From assembly GCA_026770575.1 (NCBI GenBank), contig MU657176.1, positions 487,804-551,803 of the forward strand: DNA of 64,000 bases. The letters run 5' to 3'. The DNA is from Pelagophyceae sp. CCMP2097 (taxonomy: Eukaryota; Sar; Pelagophyceae). Positions 44,401 through 55,380 of the stretch are shown piece after piece (the first letter of the stretch is position 1; each line of letters starts with the position of its first letter). Position numbers and translations under genes: made by a program. The notes beneath the pieces were generated by a model. That model was not told the origin of the DNA, did no database searches, and saw only the letters and a program-made list of their open reading frames with translations.

Positions 44401-47400
44401 CGAAACAAGCCTCGGGACCACGCCTCGTCCTTTTACCTGCGTCCGCTCGCCCGGGCCGCCGACGGCCGAGAGGCGCGCGTAGGCTCGCCTTACTGTGCGA
44501 GGTGGCGGCGTACTTGGCGCAGTGGGACACGCCGACGCGCGCCACGGCGATCGAGCTCGCCGCCGTCGCGCGCAACTGGGCAAACGACATCGCCGCCGAG
44601 GCGGCGGCGACCGACGCCGCGAGCGAGCACCAGGCGTCGCTCCGCGCCAAGCGGTGCCTCATGTTCTTGTACGGCGTCGTAGCCTACGGCGGGTCGGACG
44701 CGCTCAGAAGGGTCGACGTCGAAGAACTCTGCAGCCTCGTGCGTCCGCCGCGGCCGCGGGGGGCGCGTGGACGCCGCGCACGTAGGTGGTGCTGGCCAAC
44801 TACGCCTGCCTCTTCGGCGACGAGACTCCGTACGACGACGGCGTGCGGAGGCTGACCGTCGTCGCGGGCGGTGTCATGGCTGCGAGGATCGGCGCAGTTG
44901 TCCGAGCGGTCGACGCCACGTATATATTCGCGGTCGACGGCGAGATGTTGACGCGCATCGTGCGGCACGTCTTGACGCAAACCCCGGACGGCCTGATCTG
45001 GCGGCACGTCGGGTCGACGGGGTCGTTCGAGGCCGCCGTTGCCACGGGGCCGCACCTCTACAGCCTCAACCTGCTCACGGGCACCGTCCTCTTCGACGGC
45101 CTGCCGCCGCAGCGGCTGCCGGCGACGATCCGCGGCCACGCGCTTTACCGCCGTACCTTTGGCGACCGCGACTTTGAAGTCGTTTGCGAAGCGGCCAGCG
45201 GCGCGCTCAAGACGATGCGCGCCTTGGACGGCGGCTACTTTTACTCGTTCCGCGACGACGCGCGCGGCCTACTCGTCGTCGAGCACGGCCCCCGAGGCGC
45301 GCCGCCGTCGCTCGAGTGGCGTAGGCGTTGAGGCTCCGTGACGTGCGTCGAGGCTCCGTGACATAGGCGTCGACCTCGAGCTCGTCGACGGCGCCGCGCC
45401 GTGGGCGCGCGAGCTCCCCGTGCGCCTCCGGGACATGCACAGCCACTGGCTCTGCCGGCGCGGCCGGGCGCTGGTCCTGCGGCCGAGGCGGTACGACGCT
45501 CGCCAAGTTGAGTTCGCGCTCTTCGATGGTGCCTCCACGGCGTCGGTCCACCTGGGTTCGAAGACGGAATGGGAGACGGAGGAGTCTTTCTCGGATATGG
45601 ACTCCGGCTCGGAATGGGAGACGGAGGAGTCTTTCTCGGATATGGACTCCGGCTCGGAACAAGGTGAGGCGTGGTCCGTGTACCACGTCGCGGACCACGT
45701 GCGGGCCGCGGTCCCGTGGGAAAAAGTGCTGCACCGAAACTTGCCCATCACCGACCACGCGACGCGCCAGCTCGTCCTCGCGACAAACTACTGCGTTTGG
45801 CTCCGCGTCCTCTCCAAGTTTGAAGACTTGAGCGCGATGCACGTCTACTGCGACGTCGACTCGGGCGCCATCGTCTTCGACCTGCCGCGCTACGACGTGA
45901 GCTTCGAACTGGCCGTCGACGACGCGGGCCGCATGCGGTGCAGGTCGCTCAACGACCTGGGCTGCTCCCTCGCCGCATGCCAGCGGCTCGACGGTGCCCT
46001 CGGCGCGTTCACCCAGTACCTAGTGCTCGAGGACGACGTGACGAAGGAACTGCAGGTGCTCGTGCCCGTGGGCATCGTCGACGGCGCGGCCATCGCAGGC
46101 GACGCGCACTGCGCCGCCGAGCGCCTCCACCACGCGTATCGCGTCCATTCGAGATTCAGCTTCCTCGTCGCAAAGACGGTACGACCTCGCAGTCGAGGAC
46201 CGCCGCGGGCCCGGAGTCACTGGCGGCCTGCGCAGGTCGAGGCCCGCCTCCAACTGGCCTCTATCTACGCGGCAAACTCGAGCCTGCTGCCCGAGGACAC
46301 GGCCGGCATGACGGGCTGCGAGCGCGCCATCGAGCTACTGCGACAGCACTCGACGACCCGCGTCCTTGAGCCATCGATAGAGCGTGCGTCAAGATTATAG
46401 CATCGCGCAGGTGCTGGCAGAATCGGCCGCTGAGCGCGGCCGAGCACGCGCAGCTGCAGTCCGTCGCGGTGCAGTCGTGGAGCGCGCCGGCGCTCGCCGT
46501 GCTGTGCGACGCGCTGCTCCGAGAAACGACGGACCTCGCCTTCCTCTTCCCGGAAGCGGGCCCCGGCGCGGCGCTGGCCGATGCGACGGACGCCAAGACC
46601 GAGTATGGTCAGGGCGCGGCGAACACGCGCGCGCGCCTGAGTCCCGACGAAGAGTCGGAGCTCCTCGGGCGGTGCGTGCCGCGGCCGCACGCGCGCCTGC
46701 GCGCCATTGTCCGCGACGTCGAAGTCGCCGCGTTCGACTCCGCGGCACTCGTCGAGCAAGCGGAGCGCGCTCTGAGCGAGACGTGCGCCGCGTTGCTCGA
46801 GCGGCACGCCGGGACCGTCGCTCGCTCGGGCGACGCTTTCCCGCTGGGCGACGAGGCGTTTGACGAGACTGCGCTCGGCGCGGAGCAGCTGGCCGAGCTC
46901 CGCGCGAGCTGGGAGAAGTACGAGGAGACGCGCGAGGCGCCCATGGGTGCCCCGAACTGGGCCGTCGTCGGGCACGTGCTCGAACAGAAGGGGAAGTTCA
47001 TTTCGGACGCGCGAAAGCGAGTCGAGCGCTCGCTGCTTCAGGCCGTGGGCGACGTGCCAACCTCGGCCGCGCCGGGCGGGGGCGACGTGCCAACCTCGGC
47101 CGCGCCGTGCGGGAGCGCGCGCAGCTGCTTCCGCATGCGCCGCGCCGCCAACGCCGAGCCTCGCGCCACGCTGACCGACGTCGCAAAGGCCGCGTGCGAC
47201 GTGTCGATCTTCCAAACATTCAACCCCTTCCTCTCCACGGCGGCGGTGGCGACGATGCGCTGCCGCAGCCTCGACTGGCTGCAGCTCTGCACCTTGGAAG
47301 ACAAACTCTGGCGTCTTGCCTCGGCCGCGGCGCATCAGCAGGCGGTGCCGCTGGCCCGCGAGCTGGCCGAGGGCTGCGTGCGGGCGTGGGACGTTTGCGT

Positions 47401-50400
47401 GTATCCCGAGTGGCTCGTCTTCGAGGTCGAGCAGCGGCTCCAGATCCGGCGGCTTCAGTACGTCGTCGCCAAGCAGCTCGTCGACGGCAGCGGCACCATC
47501 GCGCAGCTGAACATGGGCGAAGGCAAAACGCGCGTCATCCTGCCCATGCTCGTCCTCCTCCTCGGCCGAGACGGCGACCGGCTCGTGCGACTCCACTTCC
47601 TCTCGCAGTTGCTCGGCGAGGCGTACGCGTACCTCCACCGCACGCTCACCGCGGGCCTCCTGAACCGCCGGCTCTGCCTCTTGCCGTTCCACCGCGACGT
47701 GGCCCTCTCGCGGCGCGGCGTCCTCCTCGCCGAGCAGCGCCTCTGGCGCACGATGCGCGGCGCCGTCGTCGTCGCGCCGGAGCACCGCCTCTCGCTCGAG
47801 CTCAAGTGGCACGAGCTCTGGGGGCAGAGTGATGCGGACGACGCGGCGGCGCTCGACGCGCTGCCGCGCCTCGACGCGCTGCCCTACGTCGACATCCTCG
47901 ACGAGTCCGACGAGCTCCTGCACCACAAGTATCAGCTCGTCTACGCCGTCGGCGGCGCCCAACTCCTCGGCGACGGGCCGCGGCGCTTCGTGGCCGCGCA
48001 GGCACTCCTCGTCCGACGCCGCGTCGCCCTCGCGGGCGGGGGGGCGCTCTCGAACTGCCGTAGGCCGTCGTCCACTTGACCGCATTAGGCCGTCGTCCAC
48101 TTTGACACGGGTCGCGTCGCGCGCATCCTCGACGACGGCCTCGTCGCGCTGCGCTGCGCGAGCGACCGCCCCGGCGGCTGCAACCAGGTTCGGCTCCTCG
48201 CGGGCCCCGCCCTCGACGCGCGGCGCGCGGGGCTGCTGCGGGCGCTCGCGGACGCCATCTTCGACGCGCCGCCACACGCGTTGCGGTCGCTCAAGGACCA
48301 CAGGTATCGCGTCGCGCTCGTGCGCTTCGTCACCGACCGCGGCGTAGACTTGAAATGGCTCCGCTGCAACGCGCGGCCCAACGCGGCGCTCGACGAGGAG
48401 GCAACGCTCCTCGCTTTGAGAGCGTTCCTCGCCTTCGGCCTTCTGGAGCACTGCCTCTGCCGCCGCCACCGCGTCGACTTTGGCGTCGACCGGCGCCCGA
48501 ACGCGGCGCAGCGCGTCGCCGTGCCGTACCGCGCCTGCGACTCTCCCGCGGAGCGTGCAGAGTACGCGCAGCCGGACACGCTCATCGTCTACTCGACGCT
48601 CTCGTGAGCGCATGGGGCCACGAGGGTGTCCGGCGGGGGACTGCGCGAGCGTGCGACGCAGGTACTACGGCGACGGCCTCTCGCGTATGGGGCGGCGTCC
48701 ACAGAGAGACCTTTTTTTGATGCCCCGGTCTCTTTGGCGCGCCGTGAAATGTGCGCGCAGGCGGTGAGGTCACCGAGGCGGTGAAGACGCTGCTCGAGCT
48801 CGGCGCCGTGGCGCAGGCGTGCGAGTACAGCGAGTGGCTCGCGCAGTCGCGGCCGCGCCTCGATTGCGCCAGCGCCGCGATGCTCGATTCCGTCGCGAAG
48901 ATTGACCTCTCGAGCGAGGCGCTCGTTGCCGCGCTCGTTTTCGCGTTTGCGCACAACACGCGCGCCGTCGACTTTTGGCTGAACCACTGCGTGCTGCCGC
49001 GCGAGACGATGCAGTTCCCGGCGCGCTTGATGGCCAACGCGTGGAACCTCGTCGACGGCGACGCCAAGGGCTTCTCCGGGACAAACGACAGCAAGCGCCT
49101 GCTCCCGCTCCAAGTCAAGCAGCACGCGCCCTTGGACACCGCGCTCTTTTCGACCAACGGCAAGATGCTCGCAATCGCCGCCAAGCAGCGCGTCGTCTGC
49201 CTCGGCGGCCAGCAAGCTGTCGCGCTCGAGACACTCGCGCTCGTCGTCGAGTCCGGTGCGCGCACAGACGAGCATCCCTTGCCTGTTTGCCCGCCCGCCC
49301 CCCGCCATCCAATCGCGACGGCGCAGCGCAGGCGCCGCCGCGCTCATCGACGCCGGCGCGCTCATGGCCGGGCTGAGCAACGCCGACGTCGCGGCGCGCC
49401 TCCTGGAGCTCCTCCCCGACGACTCGCCGCTGCGCGGCGTCGTCTTCTTCTTCGACGGCAACCACTGGGTGCGTCGCCCCCCCCCCCCCCCCGCGGCGCT
49501 GCCGCAAGGAGAGCGGCCGTAGGTCCTCCGGAACCGCCGCGGGCGCGAGTGGCCGCTCGAATGCTCGCCCATCCGCGAGAGCGAGGCCATAGTCTTCTTC
49601 GACGAGGCCCACTGCCGCGGCGCGGACATGAAGCTTCTGAGCGACGCGGCCGCGGTGCTCACCATCGGGCCCGGCATGTGCAAAGACAAGCTGATGCAGG
49701 CGCTGGGCCGCATGCGCCAGATCGACCGCGGGCAGAGCTGCACCTTCACCGTGCCGCGCGAGGTCGTGGCGAAGATCGGCGGCGGCGCCATCACGGCGCG
49801 CAACCTGCTCTGTTGGGTCATGCGCAACACGTTCGACGCGACGGCGCGCGGCCTCGCGGAGTGGGGAGCCCAGGGGTCGCACTTCTGCACCACGGCCGGC
49901 GCGCCCGACGTCCGCCGCGTCGACGAGCGGCTGGGCCTCGAGGAGCTCTACGCGGATGTCGTTCGCGAGCAGTCTGTCCACGCCGTCGTGCGCCAGACGC
50001 AGGGCCGCTTCCGCCAGCGGTCGGCCAGGGCGCTCCCCAAGCGGCGCGAGGCGCTCATGCGCGGCATCGAGGCATGTGCGCAGGAGCTCGGCAGCGACGT
50101 GGTCTTCGCCTCGACGGGCCTCGACGAGGAGTGCGAGCGCGAGCTCGAGTGCGAGCGTGAGCTCGAGAAGGAGGTCGAGCGCGAGGTCCCGCGGCAGCAA
50201 CCGCGCCGCGAAGAAGACTGGGACTGCGCAGCGGCGTTGGCCGCTTCCACGCCCGCCGGCGTGCCAACGGCCCAGTTGCTCCCTCTCTCGGGGGCCCTGC
50301 GGCGCAAAGTCGACGACGGCCTCCACGCAATCCAGTGGGGCGACGTCTACGTCACAAGTAACTTCCTCCTGACAGTCGCACACGACGTCAACCTCGGCCC

Positions 50401-51042
50401 CTACCTGCGCATCCCGGACGTCGTGCTCCTCTTTCCCGCGGGCCAAGTGCTCCTCGTCTCGGAGCGCGAGGCGGACGCGCTCCTCGGCCTCTTCTGGGAC
50501 GCGGACCGCAACCGGGTCCCGCCGCGGCGTCCCTCGCCCCCAAACGTGTCCCTCTCGAGAGGGAGCTGATCCGTCGTGTGCAGGCGTCGGGGCCGCGGCT
50601 CGTAAATGCGTCTTTCCTTCACGAGCTTCGGCCGCCGGCGACACCGCGAGGCATCCCGCTCAGCCTCGGCGGCACCGCGTGCCGCGTGGACGAGCGGGCG
50701 ATTGCGAGCCTGCAGCTCTTCGCGGGCGCGACGACGTTCCCGACGGCCGACAGGAAGCGCGCGCTCGCGGTCATGCTCGAAACGGACGAAGCGAAGCGGG
50801 CGCGCACCAGCCGCACGCATGCCCGTTCTTTGCGGCGCCACACATTGCCCGCGTAGGTCGCCCCTATGATGGCGCAGCTCCGCGAATACGGCCACCTCCT
50901 CTCTCGGAGCGACCTCGAGGTGTGTTCGACGATCAATCATGGAGAGAGGCGCCGCGGCTTCGCTCGATGTGACCCTTTCTTGCCTTGGCAAGCTTTTGGG
51001 GGCTACTTTACAACTCCGAGTCAAGGCGATCGGCAACTCTGA
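41415..51042 (+). CDS. Giant DUF3638/DUF3645-type P-loop protein, 14 exons
   Basis: Exons 41415-41853, 41951-44426, 44483-44738, 44786-45320, 45367-46178, 46236-46345, 46411-48010, 48089-48603, 48662-48684, 48761-49255, 49332-49468, 49523-50515, 50584-50799 and 50857-51042 total 8,793 nt (2,930 residues). Motifs of the DUF3638/DUF3645 family appear in order: LLRQCWQNRPLS, a Walker-A-like QLNMGEGKTRVILPM near residue 1910, LLNRRLCLLPFHRDV, DILDESDELLHHKYQLVY near 2039, LSYYGDGLSRG, IVFFDEAHCRGADMKL near 2493, GPGMCKDKLMQALGRMRQI and HLLSRSDLE. The order resembles an SF2 helicase core. Family members in fungi, oomycetes and metazoans are very long and poorly studied. Exon 9 is 23 nt. Two introns, 46346-46410 and 50800-50856, fit only GC donors. 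The exon 7 end is uncertain by 12 nt. A 48-nt optional intron may lie at 41669-41716. Confidence 0.82.
45566..45655 (+). repeat. In-frame tandem duplication, 45 bp (15 residues)
   Basis: Two identical 45-base copies (45566-45610 and 45611-45655) encode EWETEESFSDMDSGS twice, an acidic linker in the giant protein near residue 1300. Identity at DNA level implies recent duplication. Confidence 0.92.
49477..49492 (+). repeat. Run of 16 C inside an intron
   Basis: Intron 49469-49522 of the giant gene has a C-only tract in place of a normal pyrimidine tract. This may be polymorphic or a sequencing-error hotspot. Confidence 0.85.
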
Positions 51043-51400
51043 CATGATGATCGGCTAGCTCCTGTGCGACTGCGCCATGCCAGCAGCGCGACGGCGGCGA
51101 GCACGTTCGAGAACCCTCCTCGAGCACCACCACCCCCAAATCATGACTGACGTACAGCAGAAGCCACCACCGGCCCGAGCTCGGGTGTCAAGAGAGTCGA
51201 GTCGGGTCCCGAAGGGTCCTCTAAAACAATTGATCTTCCTTATGAGCACAGACCTTCCTCACGACGCAGTGGCGCGTCCCTATGTACATTCGCGGCTCCT
51301 CACTCCGACCCTTTCCCCCGACGTCCGGCCTCGTTCGGTCGGGTTTGGCCGCACATTCTGTGCACCCTGATACACTCGAGTCGGCGGCGGCGGCGTGGCC
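51043..51400. other. Convergent intergenic stretch
   Basis: About 360 bases between the 3' ends of the giant gene and the membrane protein gene. No gene or notable repeat was seen. Confidence 0.4.
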
Positions 51401-52326
51401 TCACGCCGCCGCCGCCGCCGCCGCATGCTGCTGGTCGTGGACCTGGGCGACGAGCGCTTCGAGACTAAGTTTAGCGACGCGTTCGCGGCGGACCGTCGCG
51501 CATCCCGGCGCCTCGACTGACCTGGGGCTCGTCTCCAGGCTGTCCCAGCCGACTCGGTCGAGGAACGCGACGAGCGCTGTAGCGTGCGCGGTGAGCGCTT
51601 TGGCCGTGGCGCGCGCGCCAAAAGAGCCGGCGTGTTTGTCCGGGTCGAAGTCGCGGACGAGTTTCTGCGCCGCTTTCGCACGCTGCGCCGGCGGCTCGTG
51701 GGCGAGCTCGCGCAGCATCTCGACGAGGCAGTCGTCGTCGCTGGTGCACTTTGCGTACTTTGCCAGGCGGTCCGCGGGGCCCGTCTCCTCGTCGAGGCCG
51801 CACCTCGTCCGGAGGCGTTTCCACCACCACGTCGGCGGTTCCGGCGCCGGCGCGGGCGGCTCGTCCTTTGCGAGGCGCGCGGATACCGATCCTTTGAGCT
51901 TGACGGCCGTCGCCGTCGCGGCGCCGCCCACCGTCGACAAAAGCTTCGTCTTCTGCAGCTTCTCCACCGAGTACACGACGGCGGTGCCCGTCGCGCGCGC
52001 CGCGTTGCCGGTCTCGTCGGACCTCGTCGTGAGGCTGACGGCCGCCGCCGCCCCGACGGCCGCCTGCGCCCAGAGAACGTTCAGAGGCGCGCGACATCTG
52101 GCGAGACTCGCGGCAGGGTGGCGCACCAGCGTGATGCCGCCGATGACCGGTATCATTGCGCACACGACGGCCCCGGCGCACGCGGCGCCGGCGGCCACCT
52201 TGAGCTTCTGCGACCTACATTCCGTCTTAACTCGACCGTCGCGCCCTTTTCAGAAGAGACGCTGGCGAGCGACTGCTCTTTGGCCTCGGCGGCCTGCCGT
52301 TCTCCCAGCTCCTTTGGGGAGCACAT
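51401..52326 (-). CDS. Hypothetical protein with membrane segments, two exons
   Basis: Exons 52326-52274 and 52214-51401 total 867 nt (288 residues). The joined start is MCSPKELGERQAAEAKEQ then SQKLKVAAGAACAG. Hydrophobic segments follow (GAVVCAMIPVIGGITLV and LWAQAAVGAAAAVSL), so membrane association is likely. The C-terminal half is soluble-looking (LAKYAKCTSDDDCLVEMLRE, RDFDPDKHAGSFGARATAKA) and ends in a poly-Ala run encoded by GCC repeats (about 51405-51425). No family is recognised. Confidence 0.55.
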
Positions 52327-52591
52327 GCTTCTGCGCCCCGGCGTAACTCCCCGGCGTACGCGCGTAGGCAAACCTCCCGTCTTGTTCCGAGGAATCAATT
52401 TGTTTTGGCGATATTTACTTTAATCTGAGTCCGAGTCTCGATCAAACAGTCGGCGCGGAGGGCAGGCGAAGCGCAGGGAGCAGAGAAACGGGAGAGCGCG
52501 AAGAGAAGCGGCGATACTTAAAGTTTATCCGGTCCTTTCGCGCCGCAGCGCGTCGCGCCCAGGTCCTTCTTGACAAGGAGCCGGGTGCGGA

Positions 52592-52673
52592 GGTATATAT
52601 ACACTAGCGGTCGCGCCGTCCTTTGGGGACCGAGGCGGTATATATACAGTGGCGGTCGCGCCGTCCTTTGGGA
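52592..52673 (+). promoter_or_regulatory. Tandemly duplicated TATA-box promoter block
   Basis: Two near-identical copies, 45 bases apart, begin with GGTATATATACA (52592 and 52637) and continue with GCGGTCGCGCCGTCCTTTGG. They lie directly upstream of the ATG at 52680. TATATATA is a strong TATA-box match, so the duplication probably doubles the core promoter of the JmjC-like gene. If the second box is used, the 5' leader would be only about 10-20 nt. Confidence 0.6.
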
Positions 52674-52679
52674 GGCGCG

Positions 52680-53810
52680 ATGCCCGACGGCGCCGCGGGC
52701 GATTCGGGCGGCACGGAGCTGCAAGACCACGTCGCGGAGCTTTTTGGCGCCATCGACCTGGACGCGCTGCTCCTCGCGGGATATCCCGCCGTCTGCCGCG
52801 GCCGCGCGCCGCAGCTGCGCGATACGACGGCGCGGCAGTTCTTCGCCGACTTTGCAGTTGTCGAGGCCGATTTCCGTGTTCACGCCCACGCGGCGCACGA
52901 GACGGCTGCCGAGGCCGATGCGACGCGCTGCCGCGCCACGTTTGGCGAGTTTTCCGCCTGGCTCTGCGGCGCGCCCACTGAAAAGCTCCCGGCCTCGCCC
53001 GACGCGGCGTGGGCCTACTGCGCCTACCAGCACCTAGAGCTCCTCGGCGCCGCTGGGCGAAACGTCGAGGCGAAACTCCTCGGCGGAATCGACGCGGGCG
53101 TCTTCGGCGGCGCTTTGTTGCGGCGCGGCGTCGGCGCCTCGGACGCGACGCTCTGGCTCGGCAGCGCGGGCGCCCACACGCCAGCGCACTTCGACTCGCG
53201 CGCCTGCAACTTCGTACTCCAGGGCTTTGGCCGCAAGAGATGGCGCCTCTGGCCGCCGGGATCGCTGCCCGTTCGAAGGCTGCCCTTTGAAGAGGCCACG
53301 GTCTGGGCCGCCGTCGAGGCGCGCGCCGCGGAGCCGCCGCCCGGCGGCCGAATCGTCGACCTCGGGCCCGGCGACGTCCTCTTCGTCCCAAAGCACTGGT
53401 GGTGCGTCGCGGGGCCCGTCCAAGGGAGCGCCAAACCCCGCGTCCGTAGGCACGCCGTCGAGTGCCTCGACGCCTCGAGCGGCGATCTCTCCCGCGCCTC
53501 GCTCGCGCTCAACGTCTGGGTCCCGCTCGAGAGCGACTCTGTGGACCAGGCGCGTGAAGCTCTCACCCGCGTGGCGGCGACGGCACTCGTCTCGGCATAC
53601 GAGCCCCGCGATGGCGCCTGGGTCAACGCGGGCGAGGCGCTCTGGGACGCCGAAGAGACGCTCGACGTCGCCGCGCGGGCCCTCGGCCAGCTCGACGAAC
53701 GCCTCGCCGCCGCCTCGCCGCGCGACCTCGTCGAAGCGCTCCTTTCGCCGGATGCCATCAACGCCGCGCTCGCGCACCTCCTCGGGACTAAACGACGAAG
53801 GCGCGAGTAA
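52680..53810 (+). CDS. JmjC/cupin-like hydroxylase with altered metal site
   Basis: 376 residues, no intron. The central part matches the JmjC/FIH-type fold: DATLWLGSAGAHTPAHFDS with the His-x-Asp pair, NFVLQGFGRKRWRLWPP carrying the Lys expected to bind 2-oxoglutarate, and GPGDVLFVPKHWWCVAG. In active enzymes the last motif normally has His after the two Trp (WWH). Here that position is Cys, and a His sits two residues earlier. The protein may be inactive, or may use the shifted His or the Cys. The N-terminal 110 residues and the helical C-terminus (EALWDAEETLDVAARALG) resemble small hydroxylase-type JmjC proteins more than histone demethylases with extra domains. It is transcribed from the duplicated TATA block. 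Confidence 0.8.
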   Translation: MPDGAAGDSGGTELQDHVAELFGAIDLDALLLAGYPAVCRGRAPQLRDTTARQFFADFAVVEADFRVHAHAAHETAAEADATRCRATFGEFSAWLCGAPTEKLPASPDAAWAYCAYQHLELLGAAGRNVEAKLLGGIDAGVFGGALLRRGVGASDATLWLGSAGAHTPAHFDSRACNFVLQGFGRKRWRLWPPGSLPVRRLPFEEATVWAAVEARAAEPPPGGRIVDLGPGDVLFVPKHWWCVAGPVQGSAKPRVRRHAVECLDASSGDLSRASLALNVWVPLESDSVDQAREALTRVAATALVSAYEPRDGAWVNAGEALWDAEETLDVAARALGQLDERLAAASPRDLVEALLSPDAINAALAHLLGTKRRRRE

Positions 53811-54110
53811 GGAGTTCACACGAGGGACCGTTGTTGGGGGAGCTCGTCGTCCCGTCGTCTTTTTCTTTCTTTCTGGAATGCTGAAAGTTTTTTCAAAGCT
53901 TACAACTTCGGAACACTCGACCGCTCTTCCTCCCTGCGAGCGCCGCCGATCTGCACGGGAGTCGCACACTGCACTCAACGCCGCTTTTCGGTCTATAAAT
54001 TAACACCCTCATGCCTCACAACTTGAAGAGTAGGAATTCCTAGGAATCCTACATGTAATTATAAGTTTTCGCCACTAGCGCCGGCGGCGGGCTCCTGCGC
54101 CTTCGTTGCG
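53811..54110. other. Gap holding repeat block
   Basis: 300 bases. T-rich tracts follow the JmjC stop. The second half contains the ACACCCTCATGCCTCA block and palindromes listed separately. No gene is seen. Confidence 0.5.
53987..54051. repeat. Composite repeat (site 3): CCCTCATGCCTCA block plus palindrome
   Basis: CGGTCTATAAATTA leads into ACACCCTCATGCCTCA (54003-54018). TAGGAATTCCTA (54031-54042) and a variant, TAGGAATCCTA (54041-54051), follow. The same order occurs near 58280-58357 and 58470-58519. Confidence 0.85.
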
Positions 54111-55352
54111 ATGTGGTCGCGCGGCGTCGAGCCGTCGTCGAGCTTCCGGCGCGCGTCAAGCGCGCAGAGCGACCCGCTCGACGACTTTTTCGCGATGGAG
54201 GCCGCCGTGGCGGTGGAGCGCAAGGTAGAGCGCAAGGCGAGCGGCACAAAGGTCGCGCCGCCGCCGCCGCCGCCCGGCGGGGGCGCGTCTCCCAGCGCGG
54301 CGTCGCCACCGCCGCCGCCGCCCGGCGGGGCTGCGTCTGCCGGTGCGGCGGTGTCGCCCGCGGCGGCGGCGTTGCCCGCGGAGGAGGACGCCGCCGAAGC
54401 TGCTGCGCACGAAAAGATCCGCGCGCTGCGGCTGCAGCTGGCGGACCCGAGCGTTTCGGAGCGCGTCAACCTGCGCCTCGCCGCGGAGAGCGCGGAAAGT
54501 GTGCTCCGCTACTACCGCGACCGGCCCGACCTGTCGAGATACACGTGCGAAAAGGAGGCGCCGCGCAACACGTATCTCTTCGACGGCGAGTCCGCCACCG
54601 ACGCGGCGCTGCAACTAAGAGCGGCGACGGGCGACGGCGAGCTCCTCGTCAGACTCGCGAATCAGTCTGTGTTTGCGGATGCGCTCATCGCGCTCTCGCA
54701 AGAGCTCAATGCCGAGTCCATCTTCGCCGCGGTGCGTCCACCGGCGCCGCCTCGCCCACGCTCGCTTCGGCCATCCGAGGGACTGTAGGTGGCCAACTCG
54801 CCTTCGTCTACGCCTTCGTTTTTGTTGCGTTTCGGGCCGGCGCCGTCGCTCGAGGCTACGCTCCACATCGAAGTCACAGTCCCAACAACCGCGACGGCGC
54901 CGCCGGCGTGCCAGAGTCGCGTCGCGCTGGCGACGGCGCAGTGCTCCGTCTTCGTCAAGATCGAAGACGGCCGCGCGACTGTAGTGCGGCGCGTCGAGCG
55001 GCCGCGGCTCACGCGCCTCTTCGATGCAGACACCCGCGCCGCCGCCACCGCCGCCGCGATGCTCGCGGGCGCGGCGCCGCCGCCGCAGGCCCCCGCGTCG
55101 CTCATCGGGCCCGGACGCTTCTTCGCCGCCGCGACAAAGGCCTCGTCCAGCCTCCTCGCCGCGGGCGTGCAACGGGTCAAGGACCGCCGCGCCAAGCCCG
55201 GCGAGCCCGTCTCGCTCTACCGAAGGCCGCCCGCCGACGAGCCCGGCGAGCCCGTGCCGCTCTACCGCCGCCCGCCCACCGACGAGCCCGTCTCGCTCTA
55301 CCGAAGGCCGCCTGCCGACGAGCCTGTCTCGCTCTACCGACGAGACGCCTGA
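54111..55352 (+). CDS. Proline-rich hypothetical protein with YRRPP repeats
   Basis: Exons 54111-54731 and 54789-55352 total 1,185 nt (394 residues), with a GTGCGT donor and CTGTAG acceptor. Two poly-Pro runs with PPPPPPGGG (residues 45-70) could bind WW, SH3 or profilin domains. A helical middle part follows (EKIRALRLQLADPSVSERVN, SESVLRYYRD-like text). The second exon looks like a beta-rich domain (APSLEATLHIEVTVPTTATA, CSVFVKIEDGRATVVRRVER). The C-terminus has four near-identical units around PVSLYRRPPADE. No family is recognised. The stop codon is 28 bases from the convergent RAP gene. Confidence 0.65.
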
Positions 55353-55380
55353 TCCGCAAATAAGCAACAAAGAAGCCCCC

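Noticed and set aside
48061..48088. First of the two doubled 3' splice sites (TAGGCCGTC at 48061)
   Set aside because: Using it leads to a stop within 14 codons. The second copy keeps the frame.
46265..48613. 782-codon minus-strand frame inside the giant gene
   Set aside because: It lies opposite conserved DUF3638 motifs and has no family features.
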